From Gammaproteobacteria bacterium (GTDB lineage: Bacteria; Pseudomonadota; Gammaproteobacteria; Pseudomonadales; Pseudohongiellaceae): a stretch of 64,000 nt of DNA. Below the pieces are notes generated by a model. It did no database searches and was not told where the DNA came from. It worked only from the letters and a program-made list of their open reading frames with translations. Position 1 is the stretch's first letter. Each line of letters begins with the position of its first letter. Below, in pieces: positions 44,271 to 53,771 of the stretch. Both the position numbers and the translations under genes were made by a program. The stretch covers positions 142,618 through 206,617 of the forward strand of contig JAJFKE010000002.1 of assembly GCA_021773355.1 (NCBI GenBank), in the 5' to 3' direction.

Positions 44271-45842
44271 ATGAAACATTATATAGAACAGCTACGCAGA
44301 GAACACCTTCGACCGACAGTCCTGCTTAAATCATTTCTCGGAATGTTGATGCTAATATTCAGTCTGCCCGCCGCCGCTGGCGGATTCGATGCATCCATTA
44401 ATGCCGCAATGAAACCCATCACCGAAGCCGTTGCTGGGTTTATTTTCTTTGAGGTCAGTATTTTTGGAAACCAGCTACCCTTAATTATTCTTTGGCTAAT
44501 TGGCGCGGCTGTATTTTTCACTTTCTATTTCAATTTTCTAAACCTGCGCGGTTTTAGGCATGCCTTTCATTTGTTACGTGGTGATTACAGTAACCCAAAT
44601 CACAGTGGAGAGCTTAGTCACTTCCAGGCCTTAGCGACCGCCGTCTCCGGGACGGTGGGTATAGGCAATATGGCGGGCGTCGCAATTGTAATCTCTATAG
44701 GTGGCCCCGGCGCTACTTTTTGGTTAATCGTGGCCGGACTGTTGGGTATGTCTACAAAATTCGCCGAATGTGTAGCTGGTGTGAAATATCGCAAGGTGAA
44801 CCCTGATGGCAGCATCTCTGGTGGTCCCATGTACTATTTGGAACTGGGACTGAAACAGCGAAACCTCGCCTGGTTGGGAAAACCAATGGCTTATTTTTAT
44901 GCGTTGTCTATTGTGATTGGCTGTCTTGGTATTGGAAACATGTTTCAGTCCAATCAGGCCTACCAGCAATTCGTATTTGCCACTGGCGGCAGTAGCAGCT
45001 TCTTCATCGATAAGGGTTGGTTGTTCGGTATAGTGCTGGCAGTGATTGTCGCTGTAGTAATCATCGGTGGTATTAAGAGCATTGCCCGGGTGACGAGCAA
45101 ATTGGTGCCGTTCATGGCTATTGCTTATTTTTTCGGTGCGCTGTTGGTGATCCTGCTCAATGCCGATCGCCTACCATGGGCATTGACAGCTATTGTGACT
45201 GAAGCGTTTAGCCCAAATGCGGCCACAGGCGGTATGCTTGGCGTTATGATTCTGGGTTTTCAGCGAGCTGCATTCTCCAATGAAGCAGGCCTGGGATCTG
45301 CCGCCATCGCCCATTCTGCAGTGCGCACCGGCGAACCGGTAACCGAAGGCTATGTGGCGTTGATGGAACCGTTTATCGACACCGTCGTCATCTGTACTTT
45401 GACCGCTTTGGTAATCCTGACCACTATCTATGAACCCGGGATGGCTGGAGAAGGTATGCAGGGAATTGAACTCACCTCCCAAGCCTTCAGCAGCACCTTG
45501 AGCTGGTCTACAGTGCCAGTTTCATTTATCGCCATCCTATTTGCATTCTCCACGATGCTGAGCTGGTCCTATTATGGATTAAAGGGCTGGACTTATTTGC
45601 TGGGTGAATCGAGAAAGACAGAAATCATATTTAAAATAATATTCTGTGCATTTGGCGCTCTGGGCAGCATGATCCAGTTAGACGCAGTACTGGATTTTTC
45701 CGACGCCATGATTTTCGTAATCGCGTTGCCAAATATTTTAGGGCTGTATATCCTCGCACCGATAATCAAACAAGAATTCAACAGCTATCAATCGCGATTG
45801 CACAACGGTGATATCAAAAGCCTGCGTGAACAGAATGGGTAG
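44271..45842 (+). CDS. AGCS-family sodium:alanine/glycine symporter
   Basis: The ATG at 44271 with AGAAGG upstream gives 523 residues; an upstream start would overlap the dehydrogenase. The family pattern is clear: HFQALATAVSGTVGIGNMAG, GGPGATFWLIVAGLLGMSTK, VNPDGSISGGPMYYLELGL, FSNEAGLGSAAIAH. It has about 11 membrane helices and takes up a small amino acid with Na+. It is divergent from the aldehyde dehydrogenase, so both may answer to the same signal. Confidence 0.95.
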   Translation: MKHYIEQLRREHLRPTVLLKSFLGMLMLIFSLPAAAGGFDASINAAMKPITEAVAGFIFFEVSIFGNQLPLIILWLIGAAVFFTFYFNFLNLRGFRHAFHLLRGDYSNPNHSGELSHFQALATAVSGTVGIGNMAGVAIVISIGGPGATFWLIVAGLLGMSTKFAECVAGVKYRKVNPDGSISGGPMYYLELGLKQRNLAWLGKPMAYFYALSIVIGCLGIGNMFQSNQAYQQFVFATGGSSSFFIDKGWLFGIVLAVIVAVVIIGGIKSIARVTSKLVPFMAIAYFFGALLVILLNADRLPWALTAIVTEAFSPNAATGGMLGVMILGFQRAAFSNEAGLGSAAIAHSAVRTGEPVTEGYVALMEPFIDTVVICTLTALVILTTIYEPGMAGEGMQGIELTSQAFSSTLSWSTVPVSFIAILFAFSTMLSWSYYGLKGWTYLLGESRKTEIIFKIIFCAFGALGSMIQLDAVLDFSDAMIFVIALPNILGLYILAPIIKQEFNSYQSRLHNGDIKSLREQNG

Positions 45843-45854
45843 CAGATTAGATTT

Positions 45855-45902
45855 TTGGCCTAAGAGCGAAAATGCCGTACTGTATTACTATTCTTAGGCC
45901 AA
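45855..45902. terminator. Inverted repeat after the AGCS gene
   Basis: TTGGCCTAAGA and TCTTAGGCCAA (11 bp, perfect) are separated by 26 bp, 12 bp after the stop. No long T-run follows, so it may be a weak terminator or mRNA-end hairpin. Confidence 0.55.
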
Positions 45903-46092
45903 CAATTCATCGGTTGCTGTAGTTGTTGAATAGATACCTCCGGGGACCAGAGTCGTTCGCCGTTCGAATTCTGTTAAAGCCTGAATCTGTTAATCGGGCA
46001 ATTGCCTATTACAAGCAACAGCCGCCCTTGGCTGGTGTATAATTCCTGGTAACTGAATCCGTTTATGGCCTTTGCCAAACAGACCTAAAAAC

Positions 46093-46740
46093 ATGCGCAG
46101 TAGTGCCAATGCATCGCGATACTCCCCTGCCGAAGAACGTCTTAATGTCTCTTCTCACGCATTTGGTTTGGTGCTTAGTGTTGCTGCTCTTATAGCCCTG
46201 CTTCTGCATGCCAGCCGCATTGGTTCGACTTTGGATGTTATTAGTTTTGGTATATTCGGTCTAAGTCTGGTGATTCTCTACGCAACATCGACGATCTACC
46301 ACTGCTCAAAAGATCCCGTATTACGCGGCAGGCTGCGCATTGCAGACCATGCAAGTATTTATATTCTCATTGCCGGAACCTACACGCCCTTCACGCTGAT
46401 CACCTTACAAGGCGATATCGGCTGGATTATATTTGCAGTGTCCTGGGGTATGGCGCTAGCAGGAATTATTCTAAAGCTGTTCTTCACCGGAAAATTCCGC
46501 CTGCTGTCGACTCTACTTTACGTATTTATGGGCTGGATAATTGTTTTTGCCATTGGACCTCTGATCGAGATGCTCCCTGCTGCGGGATTAAACTGGCTTG
46601 TGGCTGGCGGTGTTGCTTATACAACAGGTGCCGTGCTCTATGGGTTCAAGAACATTGACTTCAGTCATGCAATCTTTCATGTGTTTGTGCTGATTGGCAG
46701 TAGTTGTCATTTTATGGCAGTGTATTTTTATGTTATTTGA
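46093..46740 (+). CDS. Haemolysin III family (PAQR-like) membrane protein
   Basis: The ATG at 46093 gives 215 residues; a TTG at 46072 is possible. The pattern is EERLNVSSHAFGLVLSVAAL, YATSTIYHCSKDP, IADHASIYILIAGTYTPF and FHVFVLIGSSCHFMAVYF. The His/Asp residues (SH, YH, DH, H..H) bind zinc in the PAQR fold. It has seven membrane segments. Despite its name, the cellular role in most bacteria is unclear; hydrolase activity on lipids is proposed for the fold. Confidence 0.92.
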   Translation: MRSSANASRYSPAEERLNVSSHAFGLVLSVAALIALLLHASRIGSTLDVISFGIFGLSLVILYATSTIYHCSKDPVLRGRLRIADHASIYILIAGTYTPFTLITLQGDIGWIIFAVSWGMALAGIILKLFFTGKFRLLSTLLYVFMGWIIVFAIGPLIEMLPAAGLNWLVAGGVAYTTGAVLYGFKNIDFSHAIFHVFVLIGSSCHFMAVYFYVI

Positions 46741-47268
46741 ATGCTTGGCATAAAAACCTACCACTATTGCCGTAAATAAAATCAGGCCAGAGTAAAGAAA
46801 ACCGTACTGTAGTTTTACTCTGACTCTGAGATATGCCCAGAAAATATTGAGCCAACTCAATAGATTAACTTGTATTGAGCTGCTGTTTTCTGCTCAGCCC
46901 TTAGATTTGAACAATGAGCCAGAGACGGGGCTGTTGATTGCGAACAATCAGGGCCGAAGGTCCGTGAGCCACGCAACAGCCCCGTCTCTGGCGGCTGGAC
47001 TGGACAGAATACCTCTTCGCGTTGAATTTAAAATAAAACTAAGCCAGTGTTTTCAAGATTTCGTGGGGATATCTCAGACTCCAACTCCATAATTTGATAG
47101 ATATTGAGAGAAATATTGAAGTGATCCGCGCTGGACCCTAAACACGGGGCATCGTATCGCTAATGTAAAAACTACGGAGAGATGGTTGCTGGCCTAGAAT
47201 CCGGTGCGTATACTTTTGAGCAATATGATGACGCTGTTTGTCTAATCTCACTTTAGAAGGAGAAACTA
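46741..47268. other. Intergenic region upstream of soxC containing a cloverleaf repeat
   Basis: About 528 bp without a supported gene. Its main content is the structured inverted repeat at 46918-46992. The soxC promoter must lie in the right half. Confidence 0.5.
46918..46992. repeat. Cloverleaf-forming inverted repeat (75 nt)
   Basis: A perfect 19-bp stem (46918-46936 with 46974-46992) closes a 37-nt interior that itself folds into three small perfect hairpins. They are GATTG-cgaa-CAATC (46936-46949), GGGCC-gaa-GGTCC (46951-46963, one G-T pair) and CGTG-agc-CACG (46963-46973). Adjacent hairpins share single bases. There is no T-run, so it is not a normal terminator, and it lacks tRNA features. 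It could be a structured RNA, a mobile palindromic element or a recombination site. Confidence 0.75.
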
Positions 47269-48513
47269 ATGGACCCGAAACAATCTGAGCGCAGGAAGTT
47301 CCTAAAACGCAGTGTCGCCTTAGCCGGTGGTTTGGGCTTGGGAGCGGCGAAGCCCGCACTAGGCCAACTAGAGGGCCCTGAAGCATTCCTCAGAGGCAGC
47401 CCTGAAATAGTCGGCTATGGTAAACGCTCCCGATTCGTGACATCGGAACGTATTCCCCATGGCGGCCGGGCCTCGCCCGATGCGTTTGGGCTAGACTTTC
47501 ATATTGCAGCGCCGCTGCAAGATTCCGTAGGGGTAATCACCCCATCCTCTCTTCACTATATGGGAACCACGCGCGGCTCCTTTGTTCCGGATATCGATCC
47601 AGACAAACATAGACTGATGATCCACGGCATGGTGGACAACCCCATAGTTTTCACCATGGATGAGTTGAAACGCCTACCCTCCGTGACCCGGCTTCATTTC
47701 ATCGAATGCGCGGGGAACCGCTCGAACAAGCGACATACCACGGTTCAAGAAACCCATGGCATGACCAGCTGCGCCGAATGGACTGGAGTGCTGCTGTCTA
47801 CATTGCTTAAAGAAGCAGGTGTACAGGCTGGCGCAGACTGGCTAGTGGCCGAGGGCGTCGAGGAAGTAAAAGGTGCTTCCAGCCTTCCAATGAGCAAGGC
47901 GATGGAAGACTGCATAGTTTGTTACGGCATGAACGGCGAAGCCGTGCGTCCCCAGCAAGGATATCCGTTACGGTTACTGGTTCCAGGTTTTGAAGGCATC
48001 TTTAACGTGAAGTGGCTGCGGCGCATCAAGGTGGTGGATCAGTACTACATGACCTACAACGACTTCGGCCACCTTACTCAGGATCCAGATGGCGCCGCCT
48101 TGGGTTATCAAATCGGACCTAAGTCAGTTATCACCCATCCGTCCGGCGGGCAACAAATGCCGGGGCCTGGGTTTTACGAGGTCAGCGGTTTGGCTTGGTC
48201 CGGTGGTGGCGCAGTCAAGCGGGTGGAAGTAACCACTGACGGTGGTCACTCTTGGTTTGACGCAGAAATTCGCGGCACAGCACATCGCCATGCACATACC
48301 CGGTTTACCTTTCCCTGGACTTGGGATGGAACAGCCTGCGAGCTGCAATCACGCTGTATTGACGAATTAGGTCAGATTCAACCTTCTCGCGCGCAGGCAG
48401 CCGAGTTCTGGAAACAGCCGGTGGGTCAGCCACCCAGAGTTAAAGGTCAGGATAATTCGATTCAGCCCTGGAGGGTTGATGCGGACGGGAGCATTCACAA
48501 TGCGATTGCTTAA
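47269..48513 (+). CDS. soxC: Sulfite dehydrogenase molybdopterin subunit (SoxC-type)
   Basis: This 414-residue protein has a Tat-type leader (SERRKFLKRSVALAGGLGLG) and the sulfite-oxidase fold. The molybdenum ligand Cys147 is in LHFIECAGNRSN. MTSCAEWTGVLLSTLLKEAG and QGYPLRLLVPGFEGIFNVKW are typical. A C-terminal dimerisation domain (about 290-400) completes it. It oxidises sulfite or sulfane sulfur in the periplasm and passes electrons to the cytochrome encoded next, whose gene overlaps its end by 14 bp. No other sox gene is present, so a full Sox pathway is not shown here. Confidence 0.93.
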   Translation: MDPKQSERRKFLKRSVALAGGLGLGAAKPALGQLEGPEAFLRGSPEIVGYGKRSRFVTSERIPHGGRASPDAFGLDFHIAAPLQDSVGVITPSSLHYMGTTRGSFVPDIDPDKHRLMIHGMVDNPIVFTMDELKRLPSVTRLHFIECAGNRSNKRHTTVQETHGMTSCAEWTGVLLSTLLKEAGVQAGADWLVAEGVEEVKGASSLPMSKAMEDCIVCYGMNGEAVRPQQGYPLRLLVPGFEGIFNVKWLRRIKVVDQYYMTYNDFGHLTQDPDGAALGYQIGPKSVITHPSGGQQMPGPGFYEVSGLAWSGGGAVKRVEVTTDGGHSWFDAEIRGTAHRHAHTRFTFPWTWDGTACELQSRCIDELGQIQPSRAQAAEFWKQPVGQPPRVKGQDNSIQPWRVDADGSIHNAIA

Positions 48514-49063
48514 GCTGCTGCCACTGCTGATGTTGTTGGGGGTCTCAGCACAAGCACAGTCACCTACCTACGGTGTGGGAAGAACGCCTACCGCCGAAGA
48601 AATCCGTGCCTGGGATATTTCCATCAGCCCTGACGGAGAAGAGCTCCCGGCGGGAAGTGGGACAGTCGATGAAGGCTCAGAGCTTTATCTGTCGAAAGGC
48701 TGTGCCGGTTGCCACGGCACAACGGGCACCGGGGGCATTGCACCCAGATTGGTAAAGAGAGATAACGGATCGGCTGCCAATCCCTGGGCATTCGGGCGAA
48801 TACTGCCGATACGCTCGCCCTACGCAACAACAGTTTGGGATTTCATTAATCGCGCCATGCCTCTAGGTGCAGAAGGAAGTCTTACGGTCAATGAGGTTTA
48901 CGCGCTGACCGCCTATTTATTCTTTCTAAACGATATCATTCAGGATCACGAAGTACTCAACGAGCAGAATCTGCCACAAATACAAATGCCCAATCGTGAT
49001 AACTGGGCTCAGGTACCGGATTGGGAGCCGGGGCAACCAAGGCTTCAGGGTTATCCTTACTGA
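48500..49063 (+). CDS. soxD: Cytochrome c subunit of sulfite dehydrogenase (SoxD-type)
   Basis: The ATG at 48500, with GGGAG eight bases upstream, gives 187 residues. A signal peptide (MRLLKLLPLLMLLGVSAQA) is followed by one haem c site, Cys68-Cys71-His72 (GCAGCHGT). The length is shorter than classical SoxD, close to single-haem SorB/SoxD-like cytochromes. It should take electrons from the SoxC subunit. Its 3' end (48918-49063 plus about 27 bp of flank) recurs as direct repeats near 53.6 and 59.2 kb. Confidence 0.9.
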   Translation: MRLLKLLPLLMLLGVSAQAQSPTYGVGRTPTAEEIRAWDISISPDGEELPAGSGTVDEGSELYLSKGCAGCHGTTGTGGIAPRLVKRDNGSAANPWAFGRILPIRSPYATTVWDFINRAMPLGAEGSLTVNEVYALTAYLFFLNDIIQDHEVLNEQNLPQIQMPNRDNWAQVPDWEPGQPRLQGYPY

Positions 49064-49090
49064 TTTCTCGCAGTTATAATTTTTAAACAG
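48918..49090 (+). repeat. soxD 3'-end direct repeat, copy A (intact gene)
   Basis: Starts at TATTCTTTCTAAACGAT inside soxD and runs past the stop to AAACAG at 49090. By hand alignment copy B matches all 173 positions without gaps (about 17 mismatches, ten of them up to the stop codon). Confidence 0.9.
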
Positions 49091-49424
49091 CTGTTGGATA
49101 CACTGCTCTATAGTGGTTCAGTAATTTCCGGAATGGTCGCTCATTATAAACAGCCCTACCAAATAGACTGAATGTGTTTTGGCACTGTCAGTTAGACGCA
49201 TTACAATGCCGCTTAAATGGGTCTGTCCCATCACTGGCAACAGTTATTTGTGCCTGTCTTTGCCTTTGCCCTTATTCTTTTCTTCGTCACCATCCTTTCA
49301 AGTGCCGTCATCGTCGTCCTTGGTTTTATACTTGCACTTATGCTTAGCTTAAGCGTTTTCTCGATTCAAGATCATAGTCATGTTATTAGCTGCAGCTGCT
49401 CGTTATGCAACTTTCTCCCCGTCT
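49064..49424. other. Intergenic region after soxD, no supported gene
   Basis: About 360 bp. A hydrophobic frame at 49217-49456 plus exists but has no family pattern and overlaps the convergent redoxin gene. The first 27 bp belong to the direct repeat. Confidence 0.35.
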
Positions 49425-50612
49425 CTAGCTCAGCCATTCAGGACGCAAAATCATGACTACACCAAGAGTTATCATAACAACACCGCTTAGCAGCTTAAGC
49501 CAGCGCCCCGTTTCCTCTGACAGTTTACGACTACTCAATGCCACTACCGCCATGGTGACCATGAGTCCGTCGTCCGCTACATAGCCAAGAATATACAATC
49601 CCAGATACGCATAGTGAGCTAAGGGATTAAGGTTCTGCTGGGTAAGAACAGCACTATAAATAGCAGGCAAACCCGCTGTGCACAGCAATTCGATAAAATT
49701 CACTATGACCGCAAGCAGGGCCACTCCCGCCAATGAGGAGGAAAGGGAATTTGCCGTCATTACTGAACGCATACGCTGGTACAGGCCAGGCTTAACCGAG
49801 TCCGGAATTGACAATGAGAACCCTTGCCCCTGCAGCAAAAAATATCTGATGTTAATAAAACCTATTACCAGCGCCACGCCCCCGAGACCCCATAGCAGGG
49901 TAGTAGAGAGACCTACCAGCAGAAATAGATTGAGCCAGGCCGCCATAAATGCGTAATAGATTGCACCGCTAACTAACACAAAAGTACCCGCAATCATTGC
50001 CATACGCTTGCGGTCATGCAAGTGGACCAGCAAAGAAAGCAGAAACAACAGAACCCACATTGCACAGGGATTGAAGCCATCGAGCAGACCCAGGGACAAG
50101 GTAAACAGCGGTAGTCCCAATCGGGATACACTGAGCGTCCCAAAAAGCGAGGTTTCGAGGGTCTCTACAGGCTTTAAATTTTGTTCAACGAATAAGGCTA
50201 TTTCAGGCCCGGAACGTTCAACACTATCGAAACCTACCAAGATTCTGTCGCCAATGACAAAAGTCGGTACACCGGGCGGCCATATCCCGGCATTCTGATA
50301 CAACCTCACCAGGTCAGTTATTGCTGTGGGTTCGGAATCCAGTGATCTGTATATAATCTGCAGGCCTGGCCGCTGTGAGGCGAACAACTGAAGAAACTCC
50401 TTAGCATCAGCACAATGCGGGCAACCTTCCCGTACAAAAACTTCCATGACGCCTTGATCAATAATCCGTTGCTCGTTCTCGCTGCCAGTGACAATTGGGG
50501 CTATTAGCAGGAATGAGCAACAGAGTAAAATACGGGCGAAAAATTGCCTCCATGCAATTTTGAACGTATGGCATAAAAGTCTACGGCAATTGGTTTGCGT
50601 TTTGGTCACCAT
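49425..50612 (-). CDS. Thioredoxin-like domain fused to a CcdA/DsbD-like membrane domain
   Basis: The ATG at 50612 gives 395 residues and overlaps the stop of the upstream gene (ATGGTGA). A signal-like segment (about 25-41) precedes a redoxin domain with CPHC (Cys64, Cys67) and GVPTFVIGD. About seven membrane helices follow (from about 160) with DGFNPCAMWVLLFLL and FIELLCTAGLPAIYSAVL; the Cys in NPC and LLCTAG match the CcdA/DsbD reducing pair. It probably carries electrons across the membrane to the periplasmic redoxin. It lies just inside the first repeat-bounded block. Confidence 0.88.
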   Translation of the reverse strand: MVTKTQTNCRRLLCHTFKIAWRQFFARILLCCSFLLIAPIVTGSENEQRIIDQGVMEVFVREGCPHCADAKEFLQLFASQRPGLQIIYRSLDSEPTAITDLVRLYQNAGIWPPGVPTFVIGDRILVGFDSVERSGPEIALFVEQNLKPVETLETSLFGTLSVSRLGLPLFTLSLGLLDGFNPCAMWVLLFLLSLLVHLHDRKRMAMIAGTFVLVSGAIYYAFMAAWLNLFLLVGLSTTLLWGLGGVALVIGFINIRYFLLQGQGFSLSIPDSVKPGLYQRMRSVMTANSLSSSLAGVALLAVIVNFIELLCTAGLPAIYSAVLTQQNLNPLAHYAYLGLYILGYVADDGLMVTMAVVALSSRKLSEETGRWLKLLSGVVMITLGVVMILRPEWLS

Positions 50613-50827
50613 CGCTGTTCTGGAAACTTGATTGGATTTAAGTCGCCATTCCGACAAGGCAAGCTACAGTCGCAGCAGCCGCGAAAAAAATCACTTCGCA
50701 TGCCTTTTAGGTCATCAAAGACACTGCTGCACTTTATTGTCCCCGCTATTTCATATTCGGATTGATGAAAGTCAATAATACGCATTGCAAAGCGACAAAT
50801 AAGTAACACTTGTTTACCGTTAGTCAA
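50606..50827 (-). CDS. Cys-rich 73-residue protein coupled to the redoxin gene
   Basis: The short protein has a C-terminal Cys cluster (RGCCDCSLPCRNG) and ends in IKFPEQRW. Its stop codon overlaps the start of the redoxin-membrane gene by 7 bp, which supports translation. Four close Cys could bind a metal or act as redox partner. No family was recognised. Confidence 0.5.
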   Translation of the reverse strand: MTNGKQVLLICRFAMRIIDFHQSEYEIAGTIKCSSVFDDLKGMRSDFFRGCCDCSLPCRNGDLNPIKFPEQRW

Positions 50828-50881
50828 AAATCCTCGGGCTGATTTTTATCCAACCAACGTGGCCCAATCACCCGGCACCGC

Positions 50882-53242
50882 TTATTGAACCAGTGCGGCT
50901 GAAAAAAGTTGGAATTGAACCGGGTTGATATTCGGTAACAATCCCATTGTCAATGAATAAAGATCATCATCAAGAGCTGTACTCGGAATCTCCAGTTCCT
51001 CCCTGTCAACATCGTAAGTCGCTGTGGAAAGAATTTGCTGGCTGACCTCGGCAGAAATCAGCTCAAAGATGTACGGTTCCTGGCTTACCAGTCTCAGCAC
51101 TAAATCGTAGAACTGATTATCAAGAGCCTGCACTGCGGGCAAGTACAGTTCATTGCTGGCTGGCAGGAATCGAGCTTGCCAGGATTCGACTTCGTTGGAA
51201 GTCTGTTCTTCTAATAGCAGCACGGCATAGGCTTCGATTGACGGTAGCGACACAATCAGCGAATTATTGACGACGGTGGCGTCTAACTGAATCGGTCCTG
51301 CCTGGTCGGGACTGAACAGGATCGCATCATAACCAGCACCGACGCCGGAGAATGACAATTCAACTGGATTACTTGCAGTGAATGCATCGGCCTCCGGATC
51401 GAAGTCGTTATTTCGAATATGAACTATCTTGTTGTTGCTGTCTTGTTTGTCATAGAAAACAGCCATCAGCATCTGATCCTCGGCAAAATCTAATATCGGT
51501 GTAATTTCAGACGTAATGGCAGACAGCGCAGTCTGCTTGTCGCTCTCCTGATAAAAAATTGAATAGTTACTACCGACGTTGTCAGCAAAACTGATGACTT
51601 TTCCGTTGCCCATTGTGTAAGTACCCGGGTTGGCCCAAGGCAGTATCTCACTGCGGCTGACCAGGTTTTCATTCTCATCGGTAATGCCGAAATCTCCATA
51701 CTTGAATACGGTGCCGCCGTTTTCGACATAAGCGATAATATTTTCCACTTGTGAATCTGATAGGGCATAGACATCGGCCAGCAGTAATGCTTCATAGTTG
51801 CTCATCTGTTCGAGGCTAGTATCAAATTCGTGAAAGCGTCCGTCTCCAAGCACCACGCTATTATGCTGAATATTGCCTTCCAGCAGAATCTTGCTGAATC
51901 CATCATGACTGTCGCGATAATTGTTGGCCACATTGCTGTCACTGTACTTAATATCCACATTGATGTCTGAAGCTATGGAATACACCAGCCCCAGCTTTGC
52001 ATCGGAGAAAAGGTCTTCAAATAGATATCGATTGTTCAGGATGAATGGAAAGTAGCTGGCCTGTGCAGCTCTCACATCGATCCATTCGTTTTGATTAAAG
52101 TAGCTGATTGCGAAGGAACCACAGGCTTGTAAGCGGGGCAGCACATACTCCTGCACGCTTAGCCAACCACCGGCAGAATAAATATCGCCGATGATGTATT
52201 TCAGCAGGTTTTGATTCTGTAGCGGGATATCGAGTGTAACCAGTTCACCATTCAAATCCGTCGAGCTACAAACTTCCGGTAAGAATGCCACGGCTGAATT
52301 AAACGCCTTGCTGATCTTGATATTGGTAGCCGCGTAATCCGTCACGTATTGTCCGCCTCGTTGGTAGTAGAACGTCTCCGAGGAAACCAGGTCCTCCAAA
52401 TCTGTGCTGATCCAGTGGGAACCGGCATTATTTTCTGTGACGCTGAAATCCCGACCCGTCTGGGAAAGCGCGTAGGTCTTGCCATGATCAATAAAGGCTT
52501 GCAGGAAGCCCCGGGCATACAGCCACTCAGCGATGTAGAACTCCGCACTCAGGTCCGTATAGGGCGCGGCATTCCAGTCGTTCTCACGATTATTGTCCTG
52601 TATCCATTGCTTGAAATTGAAGGAACTGATGTCGCTAATAGAGAAACTGCTCTGCAATTGCCCAGTGGTAAATTTTTCAGCCAGGTATTCCCTGAAGAAT
52701 TCATTCGTGTACTGGTCGAAACAGCCACCCAGTCGAAATCCCTGCACATTTGGATTGTACCCATCTATGGTCAGGCCATCGGCTCCGGCGTCAATCACCC
52801 CCTCCAGTGAACCCTTTATGATGTCCGCCACTTCGGGGTGATGCAGATTAATAGCGAATGCGCGACTTTCACTGGTGGCATTTTCATCCTGGAAAATGAC
52901 CTCACCATCAAGACCGAAGCAGCCATGATCAGCCGCCGTAATAGCAGTCTGTTGAGTCGGTGTAAACTGCATCGCCGACATATAGAGTTCATTCTTCTGA
53001 TGATAGTAATCCACGGCAGCTGTCAAACACGTTGGACAGTTTTCGATATTGAACTCGAATCCCCAGCTTGCTCCTGACGTTGGTATGTCAGTGGCCCAAG
53101 ACTTCCAGGCCATGACCTGTACCTTACGTAACCAGTCAGAATTTTCGATTAGCATTTCCTGTGCATACGTAGAATGGCCTGGGCTAACGACTAGTAGAAT
53201 CAACAACAATTGCATGCCTATTAATAGTCTAATACCTTGCAT
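50882..53242 (-). CDS. Large secreted protein, glycosidase-like TIM barrel with trimerisation-like domain
   Basis: The ATG at 53242 with GAGG eight bases upstream gives 786 residues with a signal peptide (LIGMQLLLILLVVSPGHS). Residues about 45-340 look like a TIM barrel (GVIDAGADGLTIDGYNPN, SSETFYYQRGG). About 440-560 resembles the beta-galactosidase trimerisation fold (YEALLLADVYALSDSQVENI, IAYVENGGTVFKYGD). The C-terminal 250 residues are beta-rich, with a repeated motif pattern (LYLPAVQALDNQFYDLVLRL, LEIPSTALDDDLYSLTMGLL). A glycan-processing role is likely; the exact family is not certain. Confidence 0.7.
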   Translation of the reverse strand: MQGIRLLIGMQLLLILLVVSPGHSTYAQEMLIENSDWLRKVQVMAWKSWATDIPTSGASWGFEFNIENCPTCLTAAVDYYHQKNELYMSAMQFTPTQQTAITAADHGCFGLDGEVIFQDENATSESRAFAINLHHPEVADIIKGSLEGVIDAGADGLTIDGYNPNVQGFRLGGCFDQYTNEFFREYLAEKFTTGQLQSSFSISDISSFNFKQWIQDNNRENDWNAAPYTDLSAEFYIAEWLYARGFLQAFIDHGKTYALSQTGRDFSVTENNAGSHWISTDLEDLVSSETFYYQRGGQYVTDYAATNIKISKAFNSAVAFLPEVCSSTDLNGELVTLDIPLQNQNLLKYIIGDIYSAGGWLSVQEYVLPRLQACGSFAISYFNQNEWIDVRAAQASYFPFILNNRYLFEDLFSDAKLGLVYSIASDINVDIKYSDSNVANNYRDSHDGFSKILLEGNIQHNSVVLGDGRFHEFDTSLEQMSNYEALLLADVYALSDSQVENIIAYVENGGTVFKYGDFGITDENENLVSRSEILPWANPGTYTMGNGKVISFADNVGSNYSIFYQESDKQTALSAITSEITPILDFAEDQMLMAVFYDKQDSNNKIVHIRNNDFDPEADAFTASNPVELSFSGVGAGYDAILFSPDQAGPIQLDATVVNNSLIVSLPSIEAYAVLLLEEQTSNEVESWQARFLPASNELYLPAVQALDNQFYDLVLRLVSQEPYIFELISAEVSQQILSTATYDVDREELEIPSTALDDDLYSLTMGLLPNINPVQFQLFSAALVQ

Positions 53243-53598
53243 CTGATGTTCCTCAATAGCTAAACTCAAATCTGCAAATTACAATTTAAGCTTTTAAGGA
53301 AGACTAGTTAGTGACTTGTGTCAATTGGTGCAGGTGAGGATTGGGCGCTAGTTTGGTCAATATCCTGCACTGGGCCGATATGGCAGGAGATTATGACCTT
53401 CCCTTCCGGGAGGGAACTTGGCGCGTATCAGTGTCGCTCTCTGGAATTAGTCCTATAAGAACAGCTCCAGAAAGGTGAGGTGAAAATGACCGACATAGGC
53501 AAGCGAGATATCGCCCAGCCGCACAGGAAAGGGCTCGATCGACACGACCCAGCAGTTAAACATGACAAGGCTGATAGAGGACGCAAACACAGCAAAGA
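53243..53598. other. Intergenic region before soxD repeat copy B
   Basis: About 355 bp; promoter of the leftward secreted protein at its left end. Short hairpin TTCCC / GGGAA near 53400. A minus-strand frame at about 53480-53600 (FNCWVVSIEPFPVRLGD) looks membrane-protein-like but has no start and is left unassigned. Confidence 0.35.
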
Positions 53599-53771
53599 TA
53601 TTCTTTCTAAACGATGTTATTCAGGATCACGAAGTACTCAACCAGCAGAATCTGCCACAAATACAAATGCCTAATCGTGATAATTGGGCTCAGGTGCCGG
53701 ATTGAGAGCCGGGGCAGCCAAGCCTTCAGGGTTGTCCTTACTGATTATTCGCGGCTAAGATATTTAAACAG
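53599..53771 (+). repeat. soxD 3'-end direct repeat, copy B (decayed)
   Basis: It matches 48918-49090 over 173 bp without gaps, beyond the soxD stop. One change turns a Trp codon into TGA, so no soxD tail can be translated in frame through it. It has no upstream soxD sequence. Confidence 0.9.

Noticed and set aside
46918..46992. tRNA gene
   Set aside because: The closing stem is 19 bp, the arms do not fit tRNA lengths, and T-loop and acceptor features are missing.
46847..47092. 81-codon plus frame through the cloverleaf
   Set aside because: The DNA is explained better by the paired structure; the peptide has no pattern.
49217..49456. Hydrophobic 79-codon plus frame after soxD
   Set aside because: Composition-driven hydrophobicity, no family pattern, overlaps the convergent redoxin gene.
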